A DNA stretch of 64,000 bases from positions 23,649,001 to 23,713,000 of the forward strand of contig JALMGJ010000015.1 in NCBI GenBank assembly GCA_023362775.1, written 5' to 3'. This DNA is from Charina bottae. Lineage: Eukaryota; Chordata; Lepidosauria; Squamata; Charinaidae. Below are positions 11,045 to 22,739 of the stretch, in pieces. The position numbers were made by a program, and so were the translations under genes. Below the pieces are notes generated by a model, which had not been told where the DNA came from, made no database searches, and was given only the letters and a program-made list of their open reading frames with translations. Positions within the stretch are counted from its first letter, which is position 1. Each line of letters begins with the position of its first letter.

Positions 11045-13970
11045 GCAACTGTTCCATCCAAAGTCTGCTAAATGAAGGTCCGTTAAATCAAGGTTTCACT
11101 GTATTAACAATGGCTGACTGACATGATGCATGTACTGTCTTCAAAAATGACATGTTTTACTTCACTTGGGGCATGCTTACGTCTATGAACTTCCTCTCCA
11201 TCTTACTGGATACAAGTCATGGTTTGTGTGACTAGGGTTTGTTGAATCTGGCTACATTCACACAAAGCATTCAGCAAGTAAGTCAGGCTTTTCAAATCTC
11301 AATGGCTGGATTTCTGTCTAACCCAAAGGCAAGTAGGCCACACTATGTTTTGATGCAATATGTGAATTGCTGCCTTTGCCTTCACTCACATGCACCAGTT
11401 GAAGGGCAAAGAGCTGAGGAACCAGGATGTATTTCAAGTGTAGGCCAAGATGCTGTAGTTGGGTCTTCACAGCTGAAATGGCTCCTCTGCATCAGGACTT
11501 CTTCTCACCCTCTCTAGATCAATATTGGCTAGAAGTCAAGCCTCGAGGAGGAGAAGCTAAGGAAGCATGGGAATGATTGCTAGGCAACTGCCAACAAGGA
11601 AAAGACATGAAGAAGTTGCTAAGGAACCAATTTTACCCCATATTCCACCACGCTGGAAGCCAGAGGGGGTTTGGGGCTGGGAAGGAGAAGAGCAGTCGTT
11701 CTGAGAATGGGAGAGGAAAGGAAGTGAAGATGGACATCAGCCATCAAGGCTGGCATCTTTCTCAGTATCAATCTCACCTAAAGCTGGTCCTCGGCAAGGC
11801 TACTGCATGTGCTCCTGTTCCACACAACCCTAGCTTCAATTTGCCTTTCTCGGACACATCCCATCTGGATTTCCTGTCTTCTTTTACTATGTCGGCCACG
11901 TGGGCAGTGAAGGACTATCATCACATACAACAAGCTCATTCATGGATCCAGCTTGTCATCAAACAAGAGGCAGGAGGTCACGTGCACAGGTGTGTTCCCT
12001 TTGTTCAGAACAAGGAGGAAGGTAGGAGAAAATAGGCAGGTCCCTAGCCTAGACGGCAGCTCACCATTTCTCAGGGGGATCAGAGCATCCAGTCCTCAGC
12101 TTTTGGGAAAGGTCTGTAACTCAGCAGGAAACTGTGATAGAAACAAAATGTCCCAAGATTTGGAGATACTGTATAAGCCCAAGAAAAAGTGCTATCCCCA
12201 TCTCCTTTTCTGCAGTTTCATTGTTCTGAGTCTGCAGATAAAGAAGAGATCACAGAGCAGGTGAACGAACGGGACCAATACCAGGGAGATGCTGCTGTTG
12301 ATGGAGTTACAAGCTCACCTGGCTTCCTTTAGACCAAATACTCCAGGACCTTGGGGGGCCAGGCAGCCAGAATTTTCTCCCACTCTCAAGAGGCAGGATT
12401 TGAGCTTTGCTCCATTGTTAATCCCCATCTTATTCTCCCCAATGGAAGTGACATTTCCCGGGAAGGAACGCAGGAGCCTGTCTAACATGCCTCCAATTCA
12501 GCAAAGTTTGAAAACGGGAGGTACTGCATCAAAGGAACCAGCTGTTCCCACTTCTGGGTCAATTAAAACAAAATCAAAGGGACACCCTTCTCCAAAGGAG
12601 AGGTACACCCTCCTCAACTCCCTCCTTGAGTATCTGCCCCCAAGACAATTGATGTGCCAAATGCCACTCCTAGCTTCCAAACGCTCCCGATTTCTATCTT
12701 TGCCTCCTTCAGCAAGGAAGTCAAATAAATAAATAAATAAATAACAAAGGAGAGGCCATCAGTTAGACAGCTTGACTGGTTCACGACATAATTGTTTTAA
12801 TTGCAAACCCACATAACAACCAGGGATGCAGACGGTTGCTGTTGAGGGATCTGATTCTTCCCCACTGCACTCTCCCCCCCCCTCCTTTGATTACGCCCTC
12901 ACTAATCTCCAACGTGGCTGGCTTTGTGGGAAGGAGCATGACGGAGCCCAAGCAGAAGCGCATTTGCACAAGCAGTCACAGATCAGCTCCTGGGAGGGCA
13001 AAGCTGGATGGAGTTCATCCCTTGATCCCCCAAAACCAGGCTGGATAAGCCAAGATTGGCTTAACCACGCTGGACTGACTATACTGCACAGGTCTGCGTT
13101 CACTAAAAAGAACTAAAAAGTTCTGGTCCCGGGCAATGTGTGCAGCCAACATGTGACTTGGACAACGAACCACGACTGGGCACGACATGGGATTTGAGGC
13201 CCGGGGTCTGCAGAGAGAGACCTTCAAGGCCCCTTGGCCTTCAGCAGCCACAGCCAGCCGAAAGCTGCTCGGCTGCATTTGTGTCTCTTCCGGCTTCAAA
13301 GTCTGCTGAGCTGGTAAGGATGAAAGAGACGGAGAGGAGGGTGCAAGGAAGGGGAGGCAGAAACAGGTCTCCCCCCAGCTCCTAAATCGTCCATTCAATG
13401 GCCGTGAAAAGAAGATGAGAAATAGGCTTCCTGACCCCAAACCAAAGTTTATAGCTGAACTTCACGGCAGACTTCACCATCCAGCAAGGGCGCCCCTATC
13501 AGCAGCAGCTGTTCTCGGGCTTGGAGGGACGGGCTGGGGCAAAACGGATTGCCACGGAAGGGAAAGAAAACGGCCTGAACCCGGAAGAAACACGGCTGGG
13601 CCAGAGCTTTCTGAAGCCATCCTCTGACAAGGAACCAGGCCCACGACTCTTCCAGGTTTTCAAGGAAGAGAACCTCTGCGGAGGGATGGCGCCCAGCTTT
13701 CTCCGAAGCCAGGGCCAGCCTTCCCCATCCGAAGCCCTCCAGATGGCTTGGGGTACTCCCAGAATTCCCCCCAAAGCCACTGAGAGTTCTGGGAATAGTC
13801 CAACTTATCTAGAGGGCCCCCGACGGGGAAGGCCCCCCTATTTCAACTGAAAGCATCTCCAAGTGAATAGAGGAAGTTGCCTCGTGGTCTGTCTCACCCA
13901 GGACCTCGGCAAAAGAGATGCTTCTCACAACGCGCTGAAGATCAGAGTTGGGGTCTTCCTGCAGGCCTGC
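11045..13970. other. non-coding stretch with an (AAAT)n tract
   Basis: Contains an (AAAT)n tract at about 12722-12742. A 152-codon plus frame at 11577-12035 and a 147-codon frame at 12289-12732 show no family I recognise and are not supported as genes. Confidence 0.5.
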
Positions 13971-13973
13971 ATA

Positions 13974-14369
13974 CAGGTAGTCCTCGCTTAACAACCACAA
14001 TTGAGACCGGAATTTAGGTTGCTAAGTGAAGCAAACCCAACCCGATTTTACGACCTTTTCTGCGGTGATCATTAAGTGAATCACAGTGGCCATTAAGCAA
14101 ACCACGTGGTGGTTAAGTGAATCATGTGGTTCCCCATTTATTTTGCTCGCCAGAAGCCGGCCGGGAAGGTCAAAAATGGTGATCATGTGACCACAGGTGC
14201 TGCAATGGTCATAAATGCGAACCGGTTGCCAAGCGCCCAAATTGTGATCACGTGACTGCAGGGACACTGCGATGGTCGTAAGTGTGAGCACCGGTTGTCA
14301 GTTGGTTTTTTCAGCACTGTCGTATGGTTCACATCACTAAACGAATGGTCATTAAGTGAGGACTACCTG
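13974..14369 (+). mobile_element. pogo/Tigger-like MITE, copy 2
   Basis: Bounded by TA on each side, with inverted ends 'caggtagtcctcgcttaaca' and its complement 'attaagtgaggactacctg'. At about 396 bp it is non-autonomous and carries no transposase frame. The interior includes 'gtgatcacgtgactgc', so it contains a CACGTG E-box. The TA target site and CAGG ends fit the pogo/Tigger branch of Tc1/mariner, although this assignment is from end structure only. It has the same orientation as copy 4. Confidence 0.85.
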
Positions 14370-14374
14370 TACAA

Positions 14375-15190
14375 GGTGCTAGAGAAGGATGGTGGATAAG
14401 GGCCGGAGCCTCTGTCCAGACGGTGACCCTCCCGAGTGCCCATGGCCAGCCACTGGGTGATACGGAGCATGGGATCTGGTGGAACCTGGCCTGATCCATC
14501 CTCCTTCCTGCTTGTAAGGCAGGATCGACTAACCCTTCAATTGCCCACCTAAACAGACCTGGCCAAAAAAATTCAACCGGGGGAAATTCTAGCCCTTTCA
14601 GCCTTTTAGCCTTGGCTGGTTTAATCCAAGCAATGAAAGCATCATTAGCCGCTGCCGCTGACCTGGCTTTGCAGGGACAAGAATCTGCCGAGATCAACAG
14701 AAGGGGAGGCGCCGCCCCACCCTCGCTTTCCCAGCCTGGCCTTTAACAAGACTTGGCAAGGAGCAGCCTTTCAAACCGAGGGGAGGAAGAGCCCGGCCCT
14801 CTTCCCAAGCTCCGTGCGGCCCCGCAGGGCGAACACGCTGCGGAGGTACAAAACAAATCGCCCTGCGTTTCATCAGCAGTTTCCCCTCTCCTTTACTGCC
14901 AAACAGGCTGCTCCCGGCAGGTGAGGCGCGGGGAGGCCAGCGCAGGCGCCCTGCAGGCCGCGGGGGGCAGGACCCTTGGCCCTCCACCAAGCCAGAGGGT
15001 CTTCCCTCCCCACTCAGAGGCGGCTGCCTTCAGAAGAAGAAACAAGCGCAGGGCAGCCCCGAGGTGGAAGGGTCTGGTTTGGGCAAGGAGGGTCCCCGGT
15101 GGGCTCTGGAGGAATCACGTTCCTTCAACCTCCGTTTTCCGTCCGTAGACTGGACTGGGCGAAAGAAATTAAATGTGATGTTCAGAAAGG
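14375..15190. other. GC-rich non-coding stretch
   Basis: No recognisable gene. Overlapping open frames on both strands from about 14700 reflect low stop-codon density in GC-rich DNA. Confidence 0.5.
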
Positions 15191-15196
15191 TGGAAA

Positions 15197-15307
15197 GGAG
15201 GAGGAGGAGGAGGAGGAGGAGGAGGAGGAGGAGGAGGAGGAGGAGGAGGAGGAGGAGGAGGAGGAGGAGGAGGAGGAGGAGGAGGAGGAGGAGGAGGAGG
15301 AGGAGGA
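15197..15307. repeat. (GGA)n microsatellite
   Basis: About 37 GGA units. The plus strand is a long polypurine tract. The associated frames encode Glu, Arg or Leu runs and are artefacts. Confidence 0.97.
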
Positions 15308-15494
15308 AGCTAAAGAGGTGTAATAACCCCCTTGGCCAAGCTACAGAGGAGACAAGCATTTAGTCCTTCTGTAAAAGCAAGACCGGGCTAACCAAGTCTT
15401 TCATTCTGGTTTGTCAGATCTAGGGAGCACAAAACCAAAATGCAGCAGAATAAAAGCCACCCAGGAGATCACCCCAGCTTCTCGTACTGCAGCC

Positions 15495-15595
15495 TTCCTT
15501 AACCTGGGTGCCTAATTCCCAGAATGCTCAGGTAGGGAGGGGCCCAGGCTGGCTGGGGAATTCTAGGAGTTGAAATCCACACACGGGGCGGACCC
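15495..15595. mobile_element. palindromic hAT-type MITE fragment
   Basis: Carries 'aattcccagaatgctcag' and then 'ggctggctggggaattctag' and 'gagttgaaatccacac', the diagnostic core and right arm of the palindromic family. The outermost ends are mutated. Confidence 0.6.
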
Positions 15596-15639
15596 CCATC
15601 TTTGGGAAAACGGCCGGCCACGGAGGCACCAGGCAGGAG

Positions 15640-16550
15640 AGGAAGTAGATGGAAGCCTCTTTTGCAGCAGAGGCCCAAGTTAATAGCAGGCCTCCATTTG
15701 AAGGGGGGGGGGAGAAACAAAAGGGGAGGATGTGGACTCCCCCTCCAGTTCTTCTCTGCACTCCAGGGGTCCCTCGGTCTTATAAACAGCCCTGCCCCAC
15801 CTTTGCTTCCCACCCACCGCAGATCTCTGGGCCCCGTTGCTGGCTTCCAGCAAGGGGTGGTGGTGTTGAGTTCCTCCAGCAGGCTGCAGCCAGGAGGCCT
15901 GCAGGGCTGGCTTTTGCCCCCACCCGCTCGCTTCTGGAGGAGCACAATGCTCCAGGGAGACTCGCTGCCCCCCCCACGGCGACTCTCTCTCCCCACCAGA
16001 GAACGGCCGCTGAAGCCGCTCAATGGAACAAAAGAACGGCGCGTGCGTCTCGCGGCGCCCAGCAAAGCCCAGGCGGCCTGTTGTTAGCACCGCGCCAAAC
16101 CCAAGGAGGCTGCTCCAATCACTGCAATCCAATAAAAGTGCTACTTGTCTATTTATCATCCGCGGGCTTTTTATCGCAGCGGCAGATGGCTGCTACCTTT
16201 AGAAAGCACGGCAGCCTGCTGGCATCGCGTTCCTCTCGCTTGCTTTGCCCCCCCTCCTTTTTGCAGAAACAGCTGAGCTTGCCAGAGACGGCCCCCTGCA
16301 CCTGCGAGGAGGCGGCGGCCGCGAGCCGAGCCCAACTGACTGCTCCAGCAGGCCTCGGCCGGGCAGACCCTCCCTATGGGGAACAGGGGAAGGAGAAGGG
16401 GGTGACGCGCCGAGCAGCCCTCGTTTGGGGGTGGCGGTGCAAAGGCCGAGACCCCCTCCAGTCGCAAGGGGCCTTGAACTTGGCGGGGCCCAGCGCCCCC
16501 CAGGGCCACGGTGCTCAAGCGGGATGGAACATGTTTTGCTCCTGAATGGC
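15640..16550. other. GC-rich segment with overlapping open frames
   Basis: A 298-codon plus frame (15649-16545) overlaps frames of 161, 156, 188, 159 and 205 codons in other phases and on the other strand. Such multi-frame openness is typical of stop-poor GC-rich DNA and I recognise no domain. CpG density rises between about 15960 and 16500, and a CpG-island-like segment is possible. The AT-richer part at 16080-16210 is listed separately. Confidence 0.45.
16080..16210. promoter_or_regulatory. possible conserved non-coding element
   Basis: An AT-richer islet within the GC-rich segment with 'ccaatcactgcaatccaata' (two CCAAT-type motifs), 'cttgtctatttatcatccgc' and 'ctttttatcgc'. No repeat signature. 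A regulatory role is inference. Confidence 0.28.
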
Positions 16551-16858
16551 AAGGAATCTATTTCAGAGCATGGAGAAGCCGGGCCAAAACGAGATCCATG
16601 GAGGGAGGGGGCAAAGTCAGGAAAGGCAAACGGGGAGCAAGAGGAGGAGAGATTCCCAGGGGGCATTTTGGGATGGATGGAGAACAGAATAGCCCCCGAG
16701 CAGCCAGCGGGGTAAGAGGCAATCCTATTCTCTGCAGCAGCCCCCCCTTTAGGGAACAGCCTGTCCCCCCCACCAGGTGAATATGCCCCCACCGCTTCTA
16801 AAAAAAGGGGGGACAACAGTCCACTTCAGGGGGCCCGTGGAATAGGAAGACTTTATCT

Positions 16859-16993
16859 CACTGTTTCTCAACCTTAGCGACTTTAAGATGGGTGGACTTC
16901 AACTCCCAGAATTCCTCAGCCAGCATGGCTGGCTGGGGAATTCTGGGAGTTGAAGTCCACCCATCTTAAAGTCGCTAAGGTTGAGAAACACTG
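16859..16993. mobile_element. palindromic hAT-type MITE (full length)
   Basis: A near-perfect inverted repeat of about 135 bp. Each arm reads 'gtttctcaacctta', then 'gtggacttcaactcccagaa', around the centre 'cagccagcatggctggctg'. The flanking octamers ctttatct and ccatatct agree at 6 of 8 positions, compatible with a worn 8-bp hAT target duplication. It encodes no protein, and its RNA would fold into one long hairpin. Confidence 0.85.
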
Positions 16994-16999
16994 CCATAT

Positions 17000-18435
17000 C
17001 TAATGACAGCAATCTTTTTTATCTTTATGGTTTTATTTATCCTTGGCTGTTTTTGCAGTCAGGTGATTTCCTTTTTTTTTAAGCTTTGCCCGGTCTGTAA
17101 ATAAAACCCATCATGTGGGAGTCCTGATCGCCAGGGGATGAGCAACAGGTCAGAAAGAGGGGAAGCGGTCAATAAAGAGAAGATAATTAATATCAAGAAA
17201 ATAAGAGCTGTGCGCATCCTTGTAAATGCCGGCCCTGGATATAACAAGCAGGGGGCTCGTATATAATGGTTCCATACACCTGCCTGGGAATTTTAAGAGA
17301 TGCATTCCCAACACATCTGGAAAACACCCGTTCAGGGAGCACAGCTGTACAACTGTTTTATACCAACAGCCACTTTTTTTGCAGGGAATTGACTTCCTCT
17401 TCTGTGTTTCCTCCTGACCAACAGTCCCCCCTTTGCTCACACGCACACAGCCTGGTGCTTCCAAAGCGCCTGTCACACGCACCTCTCCCATGGCACGGCA
17501 CATGTTCCGGGCTGTGCATCTATTTATTCTGCATGACGAGGGCACACCCCTGGCCAGCCTGCGACCCACCCTTGCTCGTACCCTCCAGCTGAGTGGGAAG
17601 GGCGGCTGATCACAGTGGAAGGCTTGGGGGGGGACGGGGACGGGACAGACCGTTCAGTGCATGACTGCCCCCTAGCAAGAAGAGACTCAGGGAGTCCCTA
17701 TCCCCCCTCCCCATAAAGGACTGCTGCACTTGAAATCTGCATGGATGCAAAGGAAAGGCGGCCTCTGTTTGGTTGCACAGCTAGCCTGGTCACCCTTCCA
17801 GTTGCAGATGAAAGTCGAACACACACACCCCGTGTTTTTTCTCCCTCCTCTTCTCTCTCGCTCCATTTCTTTCTTCTCCACTTTCCGCCCCGCCCTCCAG
17901 GTTCCCTTGGAACAAAACGTACGCTCTGCACACTAGGAGCCCGCCGCCATCTGTGCACAAGCGAGCCAAGGCGCTCGAGAGGCAGATCGCTCCGTCCCGG
18001 GCAGATGGCGTGGCAGGGAAGGGCTGTCCCGCGCCCCCCACACGCATCCATGTGCCTGGCAGCTAATGGAAGGCGTGTCACTTGGGGTCTTCACCGCCTC
18101 CGACCTCCCCTTCCCCCCCTCCCCAGGCCCTCCATTATCCACCCAGCCCAGCCAGCAGCCTCCCCAGCTCATTATCCCAGATGCCAACAAAGCGCCCCCC
18201 CCCCATGACTTTTGAACCGCTGTGACCCCTGCTGCCCCCTGCCCCTGACTTCCAACCTGGGGGGGGGTTTCTCTTTTTTAGAAACAGGAAGGGGAGCAAT
18301 CGATCACATTGACCATGACAACCCCAGCTGGAGGGGTGGAACGACTGACAGTCTGGCACTAAATAGAATCATCTCCTTTTTTTTTTTTTTTGCTCAGAGA
18401 CATGCGGTGGGTGGGTGGGGGGAAGAGACCTGGTA
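17000..18435. other. non-coding stretch with AT-rich islets
   Basis: No gene recognised. An AT-rich patch at 17020-17210 includes 'gataattaatatcaag'. The segment from 17700 to 18250 is pyrimidine-rich and GC-rich, with open but unrecognisable frames. Confidence 0.5.
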
Positions 18436-18439
18436 AATT

Positions 18440-18570
18440 AGCCCAAGCAAACACGACAAGCACAATTATTTTTGCACACATTTTCCCCACACTGTGACCT
18501 GTGACAATTAATCAATCGGTTGGCTGATTGCATTTAAATATACTGGATCTCCCCAAAATTTAATCTCTGC
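18440..18570. promoter_or_regulatory. possible conserved non-coding element
   Basis: A compact AT-rich block with 'gacaattaatcaatcggttg', 'gattgcatttaaatata' and 'aaaatttaatctctgc', several of them homeodomain-like cores, and no MITE or SSR signature. Inference only. Confidence 0.3.
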
Positions 18571-18574
18571 AAAT

Positions 18575-19365
18575 GCAGGAGTGCCGCTGAGCCTATTTCT
18601 GAACAGACCCACTGCTTTTTGAGAATATCAGGAGCAGGACCAGATAACGTGTGAGCTTTTAAGAACATGAATGGCCGGTTCCCCCAAGGAGCACAGGGGG
18701 GCTAGAAAATATTGCCCCCTCCTCCTGTTTTACACCAAGTAATCAACGTTAACAGAGCAAGTTGGTGCTGGTTTTCTCTGGTGAACGGAAAGGAAAAGGG
18801 CCTACTCTTGAGTAGGAAGCAAGGCGGCTTCCTCCCCTTGCAGAGCATGTCCAAGACCACTGGCCACCAAAAGCTTTCAGCAAATTGATTCGGTTGCACT
18901 GAACGCCCTGGGTGTCTTTGCAGGTGAGTGAAACAGTGCCCTTATGCGCGCAGTTCACAACTGGATCACCCGTGACGTCTTCGAGGCCAAAACAATTATC
19001 CCTGCAGTTCAATCCGTGAAAGAACAGCCGCAAAAGGAAGATGTTCTCTCTGGGTTCTGTCTGATGATGCTGGAGTAAAACACACAAACACACACATACA
19101 CATCGGCATATGCGTCTCTGTGTATCACATTATTCACATACGGGAGAAGACAGAGATACTGCCACCGCACGAATGCTAAACTCTGCAAAATTGCTCCTTT
19201 TCATCTTTTTTGTCTTGCAAGGCAACTGCTGCATCTTTGCACCAGTCTGTACAGACACAGCATTAGGAAGCATTGAAGCGAAGGATTCCAGACCTCCTTG
19301 GATTAATCACTGACTCCCAACCGAGAACATTCATGGGACATTGAGCTTCCGCAAGCATAAGCAAC
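18575..19365. other. non-coding stretch, nothing identified
   Basis: No recognisable gene or full repeat. A short CA-rich tract lies near 19079-19100. Confidence 0.5.
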
Positions 19366-19369
19366 ACAG

Positions 19370-19575
19370 ATGGGAAAATCAGTTCTGATTTGATTCTGAC
19401 AACTAAATCGATTCGGATAATCAACCCAATTTGACTCGGCCGTCCAATTCAGGTCTCCAAATCCTACCCGGTTTGATTTAACCTAAAAAAATGAGCCCAA
19501 ATCAGACATGTTCAGTTCGACAAATAAAATCAATCTGTCAATTCGATGGGTTGAATCGACTTGACGCTCCGGATC
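19370..19575. repeat. degenerate ATTCG-rich repeat
   Basis: The segment is built from loosely repeated words such as 'aatcgattcgg', 'aatttgactcgg', 'aatcagttctgattt' and 'gttgaatcgacttgac'. The words are partly self-complementary, so the piece resembles the interior of a non-autonomous DNA transposon. Terminal repeats and a target duplication were not found, and the family is unassigned. Confidence 0.4.
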
Positions 19576-19579
19576 AGTC

Positions 19580-20310
19580 TGAGTGGGCTTAGAGCAAAGG
19601 AATGGGAACTGCAATTGGCTTTCATTGATTCCAGTTCCTCCACCTTTTTCTGTCAATTCTCCTTCAATTCTTTTCAAAGAAAAAGAGATTTTGCTAAAAT
19701 TCTCCCAGGCGGACTGTGGCGGTCCTGCGCTTCCTTCTGGGACGGGGGGGGGGCGCCAAGGAGCACGTGTGAATGTCCCATCCTTCATTCTCTCTTTCTT
19801 TCCCCAGCAGTCTGCAGCCCCTACGATTCCCACATTTCCATCAATTCCCAAGAGAAGCCATTATGACAGAAGGTCTCCCGAGGCTTTTTCAGGGGTGGAA
19901 ATGTGGGCTTCCAGAAATGGGAAAAGGCATAAAGGAAAATCCACCCCAGGAGCCCTTTCTACCACTTTCCACAAAACCCCTGCAACAGAAACACTCAAGC
20001 TGAGAGTTGAGAGCTGAGGCTTCCTGGTTAGCTTCACTATCCAGACAGGGAAGGGATTGCTCCTCAGCCAGCAGCAATGGAAAGTTTGGGGGTATAATTG
20101 GAGGATGTGCATCTGGGGCCCCTTAATCTGCATTCCTTTCCCATAAAAGGAGCCAAAATGGGGGAGAGGAAACAGAAACCAGGAGAAGAAGATGCTCTGA
20201 TCAGCCTCGGGTTTCCTATGCCAGAGCCCCATCATCGTTGGAAGCCTCCCTCAAGGAACGCCTAGACCTTCTTGGGCCGACACAGAGTTCTCCTTTGCCT
20301 TCTGCTGAGC
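19580..20310. other. non-coding stretch, nothing identified
   Basis: Short overlapping frames with no domain signature. A G homopolymer lies near 19744-19753. Confidence 0.5.
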
Positions 20311-20313
20311 TAG

Positions 20314-21513
20314 ATGTCTCTCTCAAGGTCTTTGGGCCTGGGCAGCCACGTCTCCCCGAAGACCCTCCCAACGCTCGAAGGGGGGCAGGAAGGCCACCCC
20401 AAGCAAGCCAGGAAAGGCTGCGGCCTCATGGCTGCGCTATCGCCGAGACGGAGGTGTGTGACAAAGCCATCTGCTCTGGAGCCAGAACAACCCCAGCCGG
20501 CGACGGAGAGCCCGTTGCGCTGCAACGACCTGCACTTTGAAAAAAAAGACTGCTGGCAGAAGCAGATGTCCCCCTCCCAGGACGACGGGGATGGAACAAG
20601 GAAGTTTTGCTGCGGCTGCAAAGATGATCCCCAAATTCTCCCACTGCAAGTCACCGGCCACGCTAACCCCCCTTCGGGGAATGCGTCCAGAAACACAAGC
20701 TCTTTCCAGCCACCGCTGGACCTGTGCCAGGGCCTTAAGTCACCTCCTTCCATCACAGTGACCTGGGAATTGTCCCCCGTTCTCCACTCTGGAAACCAAC
20801 GGGCAGGACCCACCGACTCGCAAGCGGCACTCACATTTCATTCCCACAACCCGCAGGGGAGGCCTCTGCAAGTCGGTGCATGGGGGATGGCAGAAGGGTG
20901 CCCGGAAAAGCGGAGGGGGATCCCTTGGCTAAATGGTGCTTGGCTACGGCTCGTGCCAGGAAGCCAGCCAGCCTCCGGAACTGGAGGGGCAAAGCAGAAA
21001 AGCCGGGCCGTGCGCGCGACCCCAAAGACCGAGCGGCGCACAATCCCTGCCAACGCCTCGGGTGCCCATTATGTCGCAGCACAAAAGAAGAGGGACTCTG
21101 AAAAGGCAAGTGGGCCGTCATTAGGGAGAGATGCTCTTAAAAGGTGTGAAAATCTCTGTGTTCCAGCAGGGCAATTTAAGGAGCGCAGGGTCTCCAACCA
21201 AACCCTCCTTTTCAGCCATTTTTCTCCTAGTTGGCTGCAAGCCAACCCCCCCCCCAACCCTCCTGCACCTTCTGCAAAGGCTTTTGTATATTTGGGTGTT
21301 TGCCCACCCAAATGGGGAACATTCGCTTCCCCTCTTTGCCCCTGGATTTGCCAAAAAGGATTCACCCCTCGGGTTCTTGCTCTGGCCCTGGGTTCGTCCC
21401 ACTTCCTTGCAGCCCCTGCAGGGAAATTAAGGCACCTTCAAGGCACGGGGTTCAAGCCCCCTTCCTGCCAGGAGGGTGCAGTGGCTAATGAGGGTGGGCG
21501 CTGGACCCATTGA
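20314..21513 (+). other. 399-codon open frame, coding status unknown
   Basis: The longest open frame in the window outside transposable elements. The translation is low in secondary-structure signal, has scattered Cys (an FCCGC motif near residue 97), and shows no signal peptide, membrane segment or family I recognise. Frames of 174, 96 and 98 codons are open on the opposite strand at the same place. I see no Kozak context or splice architecture that makes it convincing. Most likely it is a chance frame in stop-poor DNA, but its length is unusual. Confidence 0.15.
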
Positions 21514-21719
21514 AAGGCATCCGGCTTGTCTTCGGTCTCAACCTGGGCGAAACGGCTGAGCTTTGTACTCCAAGGGAATCTGTGCGTTTTCCAGAAAAAA
21601 TCATCCATCCTTGTTGTTGCAAGAAAAGGAGGGGGGCAGGCTGGGGGGGCCCTCCAGGAACAGAGGGGGGGGTGTTACCTCAGCCCCAACTCCCCATTCC
21701 TGCCAAGCTCCCACCTTCC

Positions 21720-21870
21720 GTTCCCTGCTGACAACTGCCACCACTCATTAATCTCCACGAGTTTTCTGCTGAATATTGTTCCAGGGGCTTTCAAACTGTT
21801 CGCTAATTGCAATTAATCACTTACTGAAACAGATGTCAGGAACAATGGAATTTGATAAAGCCGTCAGGGG
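21720..21870. promoter_or_regulatory. possible conserved non-coding element
   Basis: An AT-richer islet with 'ctcattaatctcc', 'gctaattgcaattaatcac' and 'ggaacaatggaatttg' (the last SOX-like), free of simple repeats and ending just upstream of a MITE fragment. A regulatory role is inference from motif clustering. Confidence 0.33.
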
Positions 21871-21914
21871 GAGAAGGGAGCGGGGGTGCTGGAAGAAGGG
21901 TGCCGGTCACAGGT

Positions 21915-21988
21915 CACATGCTGGCTGGGGAATTCTGGGAGTTGAAGTCCACCCATCTTCAAGTGGCCAGGGTTGAGAAACACTGGCA
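21915..21988. mobile_element. palindromic hAT-type MITE, right arm only
   Basis: Reads 'gctggctggggaattctggg', 'agttgaagtccaccca' and 'agggttgagaaacactgg', which is exactly the right half of the palindromic family. The left arm is absent, so this is a solo arm left by truncation. Confidence 0.75.
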
Positions 21989-21994
21989 TAGACA

Positions 21995-22735
21995 CATGCA
22001 CACACACCCTTATACAAGATCTTCAACCCTGTAGGAAGCCGTCTAACATTTTTGTTTCCAGCTTACTTAGAAACAAGTCTCTGCTTTACACATTTTAGCC
22101 CAGCATCATCCAGAGAACCAACCGCCCGGGAGTTTCTTAATCACAGTGGGCCAGAGGAAAAGTCCTGAGAGTTACTTCTATCCTCCCCGAATAACTTTAT
22201 TGGAGCAAAATCTGGAATTTGCAAGCTACCAAGGAGAAGCAAGAAGTGACTTTCTCCCTGCCAACCGCCCCCCTGCCTTTTACCCTCCTGTTCCCAATAA
22301 TTCCCCAGCCACAAGTGTTAATCTGTGTTCTACATGTGGCCAAATTCAGTCACTGTGTAGACAAATCCATCATCTCTCAAGGTGGGTGCCCCCATCTGCT
22401 AATCCAGACCTAATTTTTCCTGCTTGTAATTCCACGCAGGTAGATTTATCCTTTATATCAGCTTTCTAACCATCTTTCTTTTTGGTACAGCCACAGAGAA
22501 ATGGGCCTTAATCTGGACTGGGAGGGGGGATTTTAATTCAAGGCTTCAGTTTGCAAAAACCGGAAGCCCTAGAGAAAACAGTTCTCAGAAGCAGAAATGC
22601 CCCTGCACCTGCCTGTCTGTCTCATACTGGGCAAAATATCTTCATTCCTTGTTCCCTCTTTTCATTCCAGAGGATAAAATGACAGGTTTTACAATTCCAT
22701 CCAAGCAGCGGCAAAAATCATCTCTCAATTAACCA
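21995..22735. other. non-coding stretch, nothing identified
   Basis: No recognisable gene, RNA or repeat was seen. Confidence 0.45.
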
Positions 22736-22739
22736 CCAC

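Noticed and set aside
11577..12035. 152-codon frame as a gene
   Set aside because: No start context, domain or neighbour supports it. Its composition gives no coding signal that I can judge by eye.
14976..15363. Frames with poly-Glu, poly-Arg or poly-Leu
   Set aside because: Product of the (GGA)n microsatellite.
15960..16500. CpG-island promoter
   Set aside because: CpG density is raised, but no first exon, TATA box or initiator with a downstream coding start could be supported.
15649..16545. 298-codon frame in GC-rich DNA
   Set aside because: Several frames on both strands are open over the same bases, and no domain or splice structure is seen.
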